Shown here: positions 11,375-23,461 of the stretch, one piece after another
Layout: each line of letters starts with the position of its first letter
Position numbering within the stretch: position 1 is the first letter of the stretch
Source: Colletotrichum lupini
Lineage: Eukaryota; Ascomycota; Sordariomycetes; Glomerellales; Glomerellaceae
DNA length: 64,000 nucleotides
Direction of reading: 5' to 3'
Assembly (NCBI RefSeq): GCF_023278565.1
Contig: NC_064681.1
Location: 3,906,001 to 3,970,000 of the forward strand
Position numbers and translations under genes: made by a program
Notes under the pieces: model-generated
The model's database searches: none
Told to the model about the DNA's origin: nothing
Seen by the model: only the letters and a program-made list of their open reading frames with translations

Positions 11375-14035
11375 TATTGATTTACGTTGCAGAATTGAAC
11401 AGATTGACATCCAAGGGACGAATAAACATCAACTCTGCGCGGTATTATAAGCTTTTCTTGTGAATCCTTTCCGGCCCTCTTACCGCCTGTCTCGTTATCT
11501 TTCAAGAATACCCTAGTCCTCTTTGAAAGTTGATGTCGCAAAAAGCATGCAAGAAGCGACCATTTCTCCAATCGAAAACCGGATGTAGCGCCAATTGTGG
11601 CTTAGGCTAGCCGCCCACCGCTTTTGCCATGAATTTGAGGTAGCATTGAATCATACAGCAGCACAGCCTGGAGTAACATAGTGTTACATAGTTGTGTGTA
11701 GATCGTCTGCACGTAAGCTGACTGCTTTGGTGCCCGTGGCGACCCAATTGAACTCGAGCGCACTCTTTTATTCCGATACTTGAGGTTAAGAAGCCTCCAA
11801 ATTCAACGGACTTGTATATATAGATGCCTGACTAACTTCATCCCTCAAGGAGAAATGTCGAGAGATTGCAACGACAAATCGCTTGCCCATAACTAATTGC
11901 CGCATGATGACAGAAAAAAAGGCAGTATCGTAATAATAAGGTATGCCATGAAGATGCTGCAACAATGTCCTTACGCGATAAGTACTTGGTGTAATTGTGT
12001 GAATTTTCCCAAACAAGATCTTGCCTCTGAATGTTAGAGGGACGGAGATGTAGATGAAGAAGAGGAATAAGTAAGATTGCAAGTGATTTGAGCGGCGAGA
12101 GCGAATTCTTAGACGGGAAGCTCTGTCTGAATATTTTGGCGCTATACTTGCGACAATGAAGAAAAATAGCATTGTCGCCAGCAAATACGAGGGGACTTTC
12201 GTCTGGCCGCCCGTGTATACTTTGGCACATGTTTTGATCATCTGACTTCGTAACATAACTAGTGTCTTGACGGATCAGACTGTTAACCATAAGTCGGCGA
12301 ACAGTTCCAGCGTAGCTTCCCGGGGAGGACCTGAGAAATGAAGCTGGTATCGGGAGCTAGTTCTTCCCGAGGCCGGTCCAGGAACTTGAGGAGAAAGATT
12401 TGAGATGTTTCGGTAATCTAGTGCCAATCGGCTGTCCACGCTCGAGACAACAAAGATAGAGGTTCAACAGTTTTCTCCCGCTGATAAGCTCCGAGCAATA
12501 GATGCTGCTAAGCCAAGTAGCCTTAGAAACGGCCTCCAGTCCGAAGACGCGTCATCGGTCGTCTGAGGCATAACTCAAGGTCATCGCGTTCCTGTCAAAG
12601 AACGCCATCGGCAGGCGCGGGGCTAGATTGGTGCAACATCGATTTCGGGAAGCCGGCGACCTAGGCCAATTTGGAAAAGGCCGGGATTGTGGCAAAGGCC
12701 GACACGTGCATTAGTTTCCACCTCTTCTTTTCTCTTCCTTTCTTTTTGGAAGAGGAATCATGTGCGGCCTCCCGAATGAGAGTTGGGTGTGGTTGGGTTG
12801 GATGCCACCGGCACAGACATGTAAGCTCGGATGTCCGAGAAACTGGAGCACGGCCGGCACCCACGTTAGCGACGCCGATTGATGACCGTGAGCCGCTGAG
12901 GGAATCGTCTGCCGTACAGCCGACACGTCTTGATTATTTTGGGTCTGTTCTCATTGGCGGGATGTGGGAGGTAACCGTTTAGCCAGATCTTGGCCCAGCG
13001 TGAGCCGCCAGATTCGACACATCGATGGCGCACCTTCGATAGCTAGTTCCCGCAGCTTTCACCCTGTAGTGTTTCTTGGCGAGGCTTGCGAGGCAAAAAC
13101 CCTCAATCAAGGTCTGAAACGATGATTGACGTTTAAGCCAAGCGTCTTGGAAAAACACTTATTCCATAGAAAAGTGTTTTGCCCTAAGGTTAGTCTTGCG
13201 ATCTTTTTGAAAGGATTCAGGAAGAGTGGCGTGGCGGCATAAAACTCTCATCCTCTCTGACAATTTTCGACGGCATCTTATCCCGAGAAATTTCGTTGCA
13301 GAAAGCATTCGTTGAGGTTGGCTGAGGTTAGGATGATCGCCGACTTGAGGCTAACGTCAACTTGAGGCGTCCGAACATTATGAAATTGCCTTTACGACTG
13401 GAATCGCCATTTTCAGCTCATGCAGAAAGCAAGAAAGTCGGAAAGAACGGCTGGATAGTCATCCCACGAGGGACAAAGTTTGAGGCGTTTTCTGCTTACG
13501 CTCTCGGGCCCTCAGACGCCCTGACTTGGAGGCTGGCATCAGACTGACAATTGAAGACGGGACGCTTACAACGCCACGCAAGATGACATTTCGGACAAGC
13601 AGCTAGAGACATTCACCAAAGAGCTACCGGACACATGGGCCAAGCCGTCAACGTTTCCTGTTGGGTTTGTTCTTCTGCGCCAATGCACAGCTTTCAGTGC
13701 CCTCTTTAAGGATCCTCCAGATTGACATGATTGCGGACCGAAACATCCCAACCGTGCTTTCAATGTCTGAAGCAGGCTAATGGCTCCTGCCTCCCGCTTC
13801 GGGGCCGAGCTGACGGCCATGAGTGAGTATGAGTTACTTCTGTGCATACAGAGTGCATCTTTGCCACCGATATCTTACTGTGAGTTCAGGTATAATTAGA
13901 CACTTGAGATCCCATTAATGCCATCAATCATCACTCCAGCGTTCAACATTCAGTCACTCGCTCTAATACAGGCAATACTCTCGTTCACAACACTCTCTCT
14001 TTCTCTCCCTCCAGTTATCATACCTCTTCAGCAAG
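11375..14035. other. Long intergenic region between permease and peroxidase genes
   Basis: About 2.7 kb between divergent genes. Open frames at 11786-12290, 12661-12982 and 13362-13847 are short, overlap each other on opposite strands and show no recognisable domains, so I call none. The final 100 bases before 14036 are CT-rich and probably the peroxidase leader. Confidence 0.6.
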
Positions 14036-15189
14036 ATGGCCGGATCGAAAGCACGCATTGCTCTCACGGCACTCGTGGCAGTCGCCACTGCCTACCCCGG
14101 CATGGGACGGGGCGGCGCCGGAACCAGTCACGGAGATATGATGGCGCATCTCGCTAGCCGAGAGGGTGCCGCAGACAATCAAAATCTCGGCGATCTCCTC
14201 AAGATCCCCGACGGATCCTTGTCCGACGTCGGCAAGGATGTCAAAGGCATCCTCACGGGCTCCGGATCGCCTACCACATCCGATGCGGCCAGTGGCAACC
14301 TCCCTGAGCTCGGCAGCTCTGATTGCAACGCGGACAAGTGCTGCGTGTGGCAACATGTCGCTGCTGACCTGATGCCCACGTTCCGTGACGATAACGGGTG
14401 CACTGACCCTGCCCGCGCCGCTATCCGTCTCGGATTCCATGACGCTGCTGGGTGGAGCTTGAACACCGGCGACCTCGGCGGGGCCGATGGATCCATCGTC
14501 CTCGCTCCTGAGGAGATCGGGCGCCCACTCAACAAGGGCTTGGAGGAGATTGTATCGCAGATGAAGACGTGGTTCGCCAAGTACAAGGACCACGGCGCCG
14601 GTATGGCAGACTTGATCCAGTTCGCCGCCAACACTGCGACGGTGGCATGCCCTGGCGGACCGAGGATTAAGACCTTCGTCGGCCGCAAGGACTCTTCCGT
14701 GGCTGCTCCCGATGGTCTACTTCCAGACCCGAAGGACCCTGCCGACAAGTTGATCGAGCTGTTTGGCAACAAGACCATCACCGCCCCTGGTCTCGCTGCC
14801 CTTGTCGGGGCGCACACTGCCAGCCGTCAACGCTTTTTCGACACATCCAAGGTCAACGCCCCGCAGGACACCACGCCCAATATTTGGGATGTTGACTTCT
14901 ACGGACAAACTTTGGCTGGAGCTCCTGCCGAGGTTGTGACCTTCCCCAGTGATACGGTTCTGTCCAAGGATCCCCGTTCGGCCCCGGCCTTCCAGGCCTT
15001 CGCTAATAACGCACCGCTTTGGGGCGGAGTAAGTTTTCACTTGATCCATCTGCCTCAGGAATACAGCTGACCAAGTTGCAGGCATATGCCAAGCAGTATC
15101 TCCGTTTGAGTCTCCTTGGTGTCTTCAACATCAACGACTTGACTGATTGCAGCAAGGCGCTCCCCGCAGGCACCGGTGTCAAGAGATAG
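14036..15189 (+). CDS. Secreted class II fungal haem peroxidase (ligninase-like)
   Basis: Two exons, 14036-15028 and 15082-15189, joined in phase 0; the 53-bp intron has a GTAAG donor and CAG acceptor. The product is 366 residues. Residues 1-19 form a signal peptide (ALTALVAVATA). The plant/fungal peroxidase fold is clear: the distal site RLGFHDAAGW gives Arg131 and His135, the calcium-site stretch GGADGS follows at 148-153, and ALVGAHTASRQ supplies the proximal haem ligand His260. Several cysteines around residues 97-122 fit the disulfides of secreted class II enzymes. Such enzymes oxidise phenolics or Mn(II) with H2O2; I did not establish which. The C-terminus (LTDCSKALPAGTG) is short, as in ascomycete versions. 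About 95 residues precede the catalytic domain, longer than typical basidiomycete ligninases. Confidence 0.92.
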
Positions 15190-16148
15190 ATGTTTAAAGG
15201 TATTCCCGCTACATTATATCTTCGGTAGACTTTTGGGGAGGCGTATATAGATTGTGGAAGTAATTCCCGGGGAAACACGATTTAAGGGACATCACAATTT
15301 GTGACCTCCGCATAAACGATACCTACCTAGGTAGAAATACGTCAGGTAATCCATAATAGACATTAGGTATATTCTTCATCCGTATGAAATTGTGAATAAA
15401 ATTGTATGCCTCCTTCAAAGGGTACGTGCAGTGGGTTTCGATGATTCCCTCGAGTTATTTCACACAATGTTCAGGGTCACTATTCGAGGGCCAGTAAGCA
15501 GGCTTATCTCCGAGTCGGTAGCGCACGGTGATCTAAGTAACTCCGGCCGAGATACTTCTCGGCCCTAAGCTCCTCGGACTTAGTTTCTGGTGCAGACAGC
15601 CCGTGATCTTGATACCCCCTTGACTTAAGTCTGATTCCCCATATTGCCAAGATCTGAGATTCGGAGGTGACTCTACTAGTCATCATCCATTGAAATATTG
15701 ACAAGGGTTGCGGGATGCTTCAGTCAGGCGACTTGAGTTATCCGCCCTGCTGGTGCTGTGATTAAGACTTGGCCCGGAGTAGCCCGTCTCTGGCTGAGCT
15801 ATCATACGTGATAGGCTTCATTTAGGGTATACTTTGAGCGGAAGCAAACGTCGCACTCACGGAAGTGATTAGGTCGAAACCGCTCTTTTTGGTCAAATTC
15901 CGTCCAAGACATTCCATCCACGTTATTTAGATGCGACGCAACAAACCACGATGGCGATGCTTTGAAATCAACATCTCTGTCAACCCAAATTTGAGGGGGG
16001 TGAAGAGCAGTCGAAAAACCTTGCACAGGCCAACAGAGTCTGATTGAGACGCAATTATGATACTAGAGTTGACTGATCTATAACTACTAAGCAAGCTTCG
16101 CATCTTGTTCAAGCTTTCTCCTGGTCTGTTCCTCATCCCATCGCAAAG
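15190..16148. other. Intergenic region downstream of the peroxidase
   Basis: AT-leaning sequence with no convincing gene. It includes the 12-bp perfect palindrome at 15323-15334. The frames at 15504-16508 on the minus strand overlap the MBL gene leader and do not look coding. Confidence 0.55.
15323..15334. repeat. Perfect 12-bp palindrome CTACCTAGGTAG
   Basis: The sequence reads the same on both strands. It lies 134 bp past the peroxidase stop. TACCTAGGTA-type palindromes are scattered in many filamentous fungal genomes; no function is claimed. Confidence 0.5.
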
Positions 16149-18283
16149 ATGTTCGTTCGACATATAAGCTTGGTCCTCTTGGCGGCTGCGCAATACACCT
16201 TGGGACACCTCCATTCTCGACAAGATGGCACGACTCAGGATCCCGCAGTACTTCTGGCTCTGGGAATAGAAGCTCTCGGCGGGCGCGAAGCAATTTCTTC
16301 CCTCCAAAGCCTGACATACGTCGGCGAAACGTGAGCTGAGTCGTAGTCTAAGTTCTGTTCGGCCACTAACAGATCGTAGTATTCTCAGGGGAAGAACTTT
16401 GATGATGGGAATATCCGTCGCGGGTGTGGATAATGCTGCCGTAACAGCAGGCCGACAAAACATTTCTTTTGCCTTTGACGAAACACACGTCAAGCAACGC
16501 ATTGACAAGATCGCGGCACTTGGGCGTCAGTATTACCTTTCAAGGCTATTCATGGTGCCCAACCTAATTCTTGCTAGCCGGATGGACCTTCGGAAGAGCA
16601 AATCTCATGCCGATGGACTTTTCCATCGTTGCCGAGGGTGGTGAAAGTGGATACGCAGCTGTCACTAGAGGCAGCTACAACTTGTACAATCCCTCCGGCG
16701 AGCCCCAGGGTTACCTCGACGGTCAGTAGCAGTCTATCCATTAGATCTGATTTCGATTCTCGCCAAGGGCTAATTTTGATCGTTCTCTCAGGCCTACTTG
16801 CGTCCTACCTAATTAGCGAAGCGTACAAATGGCACCCACTACTTCTTTCCACAGTATGTCTTCGTCGTGATTACTTTGATGATTTACCTAATCGCCACAT
16901 TAAGATCCTTTCCAACAACAAATTCACAACTCGGCAAGGGGAGACAGGAGCGGGAATAACGTTAGCAGGAGGTAAGAGAGGTATTCTACGAACTTGCGAC
17001 ATATATGATTGTAACTTGCATCGCAGTTCATGACGATACGCTCGAGTTAACAGTCCTGTTCGATCCTGCCACGAATCTCCCTTACATCATTAGATCCTAC
17101 GAAGACCACCCCTTTTTCGGCGCATCGACACATGACCTTCTCGTTCACGACTACGCTGAAGTCAACGGGGTCCAAATACCTCAACGATTCAAGACCATCT
17201 ACAACGGCAAGCATCTTATTGGAGACTATCGCGCTGATCAGACCATCATCAACGATAGTCTACCGAGAGACTTCTTTGCGGTACCAGGCAACGGGACTGT
17301 CCCCGAATCCAGCGTTCCAAATCGGAACGTTCAATACAGCTTCTCAGAGATTGGAGAAACATCTGCAAACTTTCTCTGGCCGGGCGCCTATGCCGGAACA
17401 AAGGAGTCCATCGCAGCTTCGATTTCTCAGCCTCTTCAAGATCTACCTGGGTTCTGGACCATCAGCCCCGGCGGTGATCTAGGGATGCGGCAAGGTTTGG
17501 TTGAGCTTGAGGATGGTTCTGTTATTGTCTTGGATGCTCCGCCGCATCAGAGCAAGCTCGTCATTGAGTGGGTTCAGACAAATCTTGGAAAGAACATAAC
17601 ACATGTCTGGGTTTGTAATATTCTATCTGAGAAGCCTTTCTCTCCGGATCGCTGACCCTGGTACAACAGCCTACTCACCATCATCACGATCATGCCTTTG
17701 GTGTAGTAGACTATGTCGCACAAGGCGCAAGACTCATTGTGCCTGAGCATGCCGCGGGATACTACACTACTGTCCCTAGAGAGCAAGTGGTCTCTTATCC
17801 GTAGGTCTTCAACTTTTTTCTTCTATTAGAAGACCTCAACTAAAACTATGTTTTTCAAAGACGTGGTGGTTCCTATGTGCTCAAAGACAGCAAGTTGCAG
17901 CTTGCTCTCGTTGACATGGAAGCCACTATTCACGCCGAGGACCATGGCTACGCCCTTGTTATCCCATCTTGCCCAGTTGAGACGAGCTCTTCGGCAATTT
18001 TTGATGCGGACCATGGAAACTTGGCGTTTATTGAAACGTTTGATCACGCAGCCGTGCAGGAGCTTCTTAACTCCCTCACTCGGGACAAAGTACCAGGCAA
18101 TGCGCAGTAAGTCCAATTCGACCCAGCATCTTCTCAAATGGGATCATCAGCAACTGAACAGATAGTAGCTTCTTCCCCTCGCATGGCCCTGCAGGTAATA
18201 TCACAGACCTGATCAGCGTTTCCGGCTTCATGTATCCATCATTCTCTCCCAAGGAGTTTGTCCACAGCCAGATGGCTTGCTGA
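16149..18283 (+). CDS. Secreted metallo-beta-lactamase-fold protein with long N-terminal region
   Basis: Eight exons: 16149-16330, 16380-16525, 16578-16721, 16792-16971, 17027-17610, 17670-17800, 17861-18106 and 18166-18283; 576 residues with every phase consistent. Exon 2 could start ten bases further on, with a second AG. A signal peptide (LVLLAAAQYTLG) opens the protein. Residues about 40-370 form an extra region with GYAAVTRGSYNLYNP and a beta-rich stretch; residues about 375-550 carry the metallo-beta-lactamase fold. The zinc motif HxHxDH is His415-x-His417-x-Asp419-His420 in PTHHHHDHAFG, and GMRQGLVELEDGSVIVLDAP is the strand before it. The family hydrolyses diverse esters, lactones and lactams; the substrate here is unknown. 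Its 3' end is 100 bp from the convergent monooxygenase gene. Confidence 0.82.
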
Positions 18284-18383
18284 ATGCCCTATCAAGGCTA
18301 GCAATAGTTATCGAGATTCACTAAGCACGGAGGCCCTCCTGAGGAATTTACTCTAGTAGGAAATTTCGTCCCTGTTGTTATTC

Positions 18384-19796
18384 TTAAGCACCTGACACTT
18401 GTTTATTCTGCTTCAGGAATGGCGATTCTGTCTCACCAGCGCGCCATTTGTACTTGCTTCCAGGATGATCCTCAGGTAGTCGTTTCGAGCCAATAAATAC
18501 TTCTCTCGCCGTAGCTCCCTGCTTCTCAACGTCGGACCTGAAAATTCCTCGTCTGCGCAATTCAGGGAGCAGGTACTCGATGATATCCTCAAAAGTACCG
18601 GGATTGGTAACGTGCGCCAGGTTGAACCCATCCACGTCAGAAACCTCGACCCAACGCTCCAGCTCATCGGCGACTGTGGTAGGGCTACCCACTATCTTGG
18701 CACCTAGACCGCCGATACTGAGGTATTCCACAATTCTTCGCTTGGTCCAAGGGAGATTATCTGTGCCAGGGACGGTATCTGACCAACGTCGGATGATGGA
18801 CTGAATCCGTGGAGAGTCTGCCACTGAGAAGTCTTCATCATCTGGATATCCAGAAAGGTCAATTCCTGTCCACCCTCCGAAGAGAGCTAGTGCACCCTCG
18901 GTGTCCGCGTATTTCAGGTACTCTTGTTTCTGCGCTTCGGCCGCCTCCGCCGCAATCTTGCGTAGATTATCGACAGTCTTTCGGACACCCTCCGCAGTCT
19001 GGCCGCCGATGAAGATGGCTTCTCCATGTCTACCACCAAAGCCGTTTCCAGCTTCAGACACACCCGCCTGAAAGAGGAAGGGTGTTCGCTGAGGTGAAGG
19101 CTCAACGAAGTGCGGTCCAGGCACATCAAAGTACTTGCCCTTATGGTGGATCTGCTTGACCGCGTCACTGGCAATGTACGTCCCAGCCTTGCGATCCGCC
19201 AAGACTGCATCGTCCCTAAAGCTGCCTTCCCAGAGCTTGTAGAGAACTTCGAGGTACTCGTGTGCAATCGCGTAACGCTCATCGTGCGGGATCTGCTCCT
19301 CTAAGCCGTGGTTCCGGGCCGCACTGTCCAGGTATGAGGTGACAATGTTCCAGGCTAATCGCCCTTCGCTCAGATGATCCACCGTGGAAAGGCGTCTCGC
19401 CAGCGAATAGGGCTTTTCGTAGGTCAAGCTTGCAGTCACTCCGAAAATGAGGTTCTTCGTGGCTTGCGCCATTGCTGGAACGAGGTACAGCGGATCGTTG
19501 ACTGGGAACTGTGCTCCGGAGGCCAAGGCTGGGACAACGTTGGCCGGTCCTTTGTACACATCATAGGGTCCGAGGGTGTCGGCTATAAACATTGCGTGGA
19601 AACCGGCATTTTCTAGTAACTGGGCGAGCTCGGTCCAGAAAGAGAGCTTCTTGTATTGGTCTGTCTTGTTGCGGGGGTGTTTCCAGAGACCGGGAGCCAG
19701 GTGACCGGGCGTGTTCATGACAAAGGCATTGAGAATGAGTTGTTTCTTGTCGCTGGAACCATTCCGGTCTGTGGCAGGATTTGAGTTATCGGCCAT
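18384..19796 (-). CDS. Flavin-dependent monooxygenase of the NtaA/SnaA/DszA family
   Basis: A single-exon gene for 470 residues from the ATG at 19796. It is a luciferase-like (TIM-barrel) monooxygenase of the NtaA/SnaA/DszA group, which uses reduced FMN from a partner reductase. Diagnostic stretches are ILNAFVMNTPGHLAPGLWKHP near the N-terminus, FHAMFIADTLGPYDVY, TVDHLSEGRLAWNIVTSYLDSAARNHG, and FLFQAGVSEAGNGFGGRHGEAIF, which forms part of the flavin-phosphate site. Length fits the family (about 440-490). Known relatives attack nitrilotriacetate, EDTA, pristinamycin IIA or dibenzothiophene sulfone, so an N- or S-containing xenobiotic or natural product is likely. It is unusual among fungal genes here in lacking introns, which hints at, but does not prove, bacterial origin. 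It diverges from the DUR3-like symporter across 656 bp. Confidence 0.9.
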   Translation of the reverse strand: MADNSNPATDRNGSSDKKQLILNAFVMNTPGHLAPGLWKHPRNKTDQYKKLSFWTELAQLLENAGFHAMFIADTLGPYDVYKGPANVVPALASGAQFPVNDPLYLVPAMAQATKNLIFGVTASLTYEKPYSLARRLSTVDHLSEGRLAWNIVTSYLDSAARNHGLEEQIPHDERYAIAHEYLEVLYKLWEGSFRDDAVLADRKAGTYIASDAVKQIHHKGKYFDVPGPHFVEPSPQRTPFLFQAGVSEAGNGFGGRHGEAIFIGGQTAEGVRKTVDNLRKIAAEAAEAQKQEYLKYADTEGALALFGGWTGIDLSGYPDDEDFSVADSPRIQSIIRRWSDTVPGTDNLPWTKRRIVEYLSIGGLGAKIVGSPTTVADELERWVEVSDVDGFNLAHVTNPGTFEDIIEYLLPELRRRGIFRSDVEKQGATAREVFIGSKRLPEDHPGSKYKWRAGETESPFLKQNKQVSGA

Positions 19797-20452
19797 GATG
19801 AGACTGTTCCAAGGTCTTGGTTGTGATGTTATGTGTCTTGCAGTCTCTGATTTCTAGCGAAGACGGCCCCTCAAACACGGTTGTTTTGCCATTTGTTTCG
19901 ATCAACAATGCCGGCTCCAAGTAAGTTTATGCTCTTATCTCAAGTCGAAGGAATGCCGATAGCGCGCATTCTTGTAACTGCTGTGATCCAATAGCCTTGT
20001 CGCGATGAGTTGTGGGTGGCTCGTCTGCAGATTGCATCATCGCACGCAACCGATTGCGATCTGCCAAGCTAGCAAACCTCCGAGCAATGTCTCCGGCAGA
20101 ATCGCTTAAATTCGAACAAAAGTCTAAAGTATGTCTACCCTACAGATCCCACCTTACAGGCGTATGTTATCAAATCCCGGCCCGCAGGTATACTAAGTAA
20201 TTGTAGTTGCCGACATGGGTTGAGTTCATAACGCAATGCGGGGCAGCTAAGATGTGACCAAGAACTGGGGCCTTTTGATACCGATCTCGGTTCGAAGTCA
20301 AGCTTTGCGGAGGCGGCTTGTGTTAAAGTAGTTCTGCTTGGCCTTGTTCAATGGATTCCAAATTAGAAGTTTGAGCCTCCGCTTTCCATCTCTTCGAGTC
20401 GCAAATCGACCTGCTCGCACGAAGGGAATTTGTAGACAAAGATCTTGTCACA
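19797..20452. promoter_or_regulatory. Divergent promoter region, monooxygenase and symporter
   Basis: The only DNA between the two divergent start codons, with no gene of its own, so it must carry both promoters. I recognise no particular operator. Confidence 0.45.
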
Positions 20453-22750
20453 ATGTCGGTCCAACTAGGTGTATCAGGGGAGACCCTAATACCTCAGTCA
20501 ACCAGCTATGGAATGCTCATAGGCCTTGGTATCGGTTTCTGTGGTGTCATTCTCGCAGCAGTCAAGATCCAAAAGGCCTACCTGGCAGAAGACTCTGGCA
20601 CCTCCGAAATGTTCATGGTGGCCAATCGGTCGGTTGGGACAGGTTTAACAGCATCGGCTGTTTTTTCTTCCTGGATGTGGATCAATGAGACAGTCTTTTC
20701 AGCAGCATTCTGCTACAAGTTTGGCCTTGCTGTGCCTTTTGTGAGCGCAATTACATCAATGTTACGAAAGGCGAAGCTGTTACTGATGCTCTAAGCAGTG
20801 GTGGTCAACAGGTCTCTGCTTCCAGATTGCCTTAATGGCAGCACTCGGCGTCTTGGCAAAGATTCGAGTTCCTTACGCGCACACCTCACTTGAAATCATT
20901 CGATTAAGATACGGATGGATCGGTCACATTGTCTTCATTATCCTCAACATTACGAACAACGTTTTCGGCTGTGCTGGTATGATCCTCACCGGGTCACAAC
21001 TCATCTACGGTATCTCGGGCATGCATTTTGTCGCTGCCACGATTCTCATTCCACTTGGAGGTTGGTCGCTCCAATATCTTTGAACCAAATGCAGGCATGA
21101 GCTGACTATGACCAACTCAGTCGTACTTTACACCGCGGTTGGTGGACTGAAAGCAACCTTCATCACAGACTATCTGCACACTCTCATCGCCCTGATTCTC
21201 ATCATTTACTTTACACTTAAGGTCCTCACCCACGATGCTGTTGGTGGTCTTGGTGGACTGTACGACAAGGTGGTGGCCACGGCTTCAGAGAACTTGATTG
21301 ACGGTAACTACAAGGGCTCTCTGCTCACGATGAAGTCTCGAGATGCGATCATTTGGGGGCTAATCTTGAAGTTTGGAAACTTGGCACTTGTCGTAATGGT
21401 GAGTGATTGCGTGCATGTGGTCATGGATGTTGATACTAATCGAAATGGCAGGACACCGCTTTCTGGCAAAAGTCATTTGCGACGGAAGTGAACGCAACTG
21501 TTCCCGGATACAACCTGGCTGCGGTAGCAATTTTTGGTATCCCATGGGGCCTCGGTACAGTCATCGGTCTCACTGCAAGAGCACTGCACAACACTCCAAT
21601 CTGGCCAGGCTACCCGCATGAATTTACATCGGCACAGGTCAACGCTGGACTTGTCATGCCGTACACCATCAAAGCTCTCATCGGCGACCAGGGCATCGAC
21701 GCTTTCCTCGTTCTTGTATTCATGGCGCTGACGAGCACCGTCTCTTCATCGATGATCGCAGTCAGCAGCATCTTATCTTTTGACGTCTACAAAACGTACC
21801 TCAACCCCAAAGCATCTGATAAGAAATTGGTCCACGTCAGCCATCTTACAGTGGTTTTTCATGCCGTGTTTATTACGGCTATCTCACTTGCGTTGAACTA
21901 CGGAGGCGCCGATATGACCTGGATTGGCTACTTCCGTCCGATTCTCTCATGCCCGGGCATCATTCCGCTTGGCTTGACTCTGTGCTGGTCAGGCCAGACA
22001 CGCCTAGCCGCGATTGTATCCCCAATACTTGGTTTCCTCACGGGATTAGGCATCTGGCTCGGAACAGCACATGTCATTTACGGCGAGATCAACATGAAGA
22101 CCACAGAAGGCAGCTTACCAGCTCTTTACGGAGCAATCGGATCTTTCTTCTCGCCTGCGCTATACTCGGTGCTTCTGTCTTTATACAAACCTGAAAAGTT
22201 CGATTGGAGAAGATTTCTTGTTGCTGAGATTGCCGAAGAGAATCAGTTGAAGCAGAGCAGCGAAAAAGAGGAGGCGAATAATGACGGGAATACTTCGTCG
22301 ACTTCGGAAGGAGAACCACCCGCATCTTCCCTATTTGACCCTGAAAAGTCGGGTGATTCGGAGAAGAATACCGCCGCTGCTGCAGACGACAACTTCCCTC
22401 CCGCGGTTTCTCCCAAAGATACCTCGCTGGCAGGTGAAGTCAACCTGGATGATGTTCGCCACCCGTTCGACGACGATACTATCAAGTTGCTCTACCGCTG
22501 GTACCGCATCGCCTGGTACATGTTCATCGCCATCGTACTCGTTACCTTCATTCTCTGGCCAATGCCGCTTTATCGCGATTACATCTTTGAGAAGACCTTC
22601 TTTAAGAGCTGGACAACGGTGGCGATCATCTGGCAGTTCTTTGCTTTCTTCGCTGTTGTTGTATACCCTCTGTATGATGGACGTTACGAGATTGTAAGAG
22701 GCGCCAAGGGCGTTTGGCACTCGAGTAGGGACCTTCTTAAGTCCGAATGA
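20453..22750 (+). CDS. DUR3-like sodium:solute symporter (urea/polyamine type)
   Basis: Four exons: 20453-20740, 20799-21060, 21121-21398 and 21452-22750, giving 708 residues in frame. It belongs to the sodium:solute symporter family. The SVGTGLTASAVFSSWMWINE segment, followed by YKFGLAVPF at the first splice site and WWSTGLCFQIALMAALG, closely follows the fungal/plant urea-active transporter DUR3 pattern. About fifteen hydrophobic helices are visible, including ALTSTVSSSMIAVSSILSFDVYK, a conserved helix of the family. Residues about 535-610 are an acidic, Ser-rich cytosolic loop before the last helices. The likely role is proton- or sodium-coupled uptake of urea, polyamines or a related nitrogen compound at the plasma membrane; substrate is inferred from family. 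Length matches DUR3 (about 700-735). Confidence 0.87.
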
Positions 22751-23461
22751 CTTGCGAAGCCGGAAATGCAAGAAACTTAGATCAAGATGTCTAGATACGG
22801 CCTGTGCCACTACTATTGTTATCTAAAGTATGTCACTGGTAGTAGAACCCCAGTAACTTCGAGTGTGCAGACTCAGCTTGCGTGCTCCCGACTGAGACAA
22901 CCCGGCGAGCATCGAACTCTGGTATCCAGCTGGTAGATGGAAGCCTGAAATGATCTCTAGTCTTGAAGTGTTAGTACGCTGATAGTGCGAGATGGCAATC
23001 AGAGAGACTAGTTTCGACTTCCGTTGATAACAGAGCCCTATGCTTCTACATTCGAAGAACATGGCAATTTTCTACCAGCTCTTGACATCTATGCGTGTTC
23101 TCGGCCAGTACGTACTAGCGCAAGTCTCAAATGTGATGCGCGTTTCGTTCGAAGATGAATCAGGCCTCATTGGTTGAAGACAAAGAAGATGCAGAAGGCC
23201 GTCAACCCAGCTGTTCAAAGCAGGAGGGCGGGCAGTTACTGGCTGGCTCTCAAACATCAGGCTGCGACGATTTCCTTCAGGCTTCAGTATATTCCAAATA
23301 AAGGTCTGGAATATGCGCGAAGGCACGTGATGGCATAACACAGACACCGCTATTATGTTCATCACCGAATCAAGACCTCTGAATTATTTCTGTATTCATG
23401 TCCCCGTCATCACCAGTTTACTTGAATTCAACCAAGCTTGTATTTCAACACGGCTCGTAAA
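22751..23461. other. Intergenic region
   Basis: No convincing gene, repeat or RNA. Short minus-strand frames at 22823-23062 and 23072-23365 lack family resemblance. Confidence 0.55.

Noticed and set aside
12661..12982. Pair of opposed frames of about 70-100 codons
   Set aside because: Each explains the other as a shadow; neither looks like a known protein.
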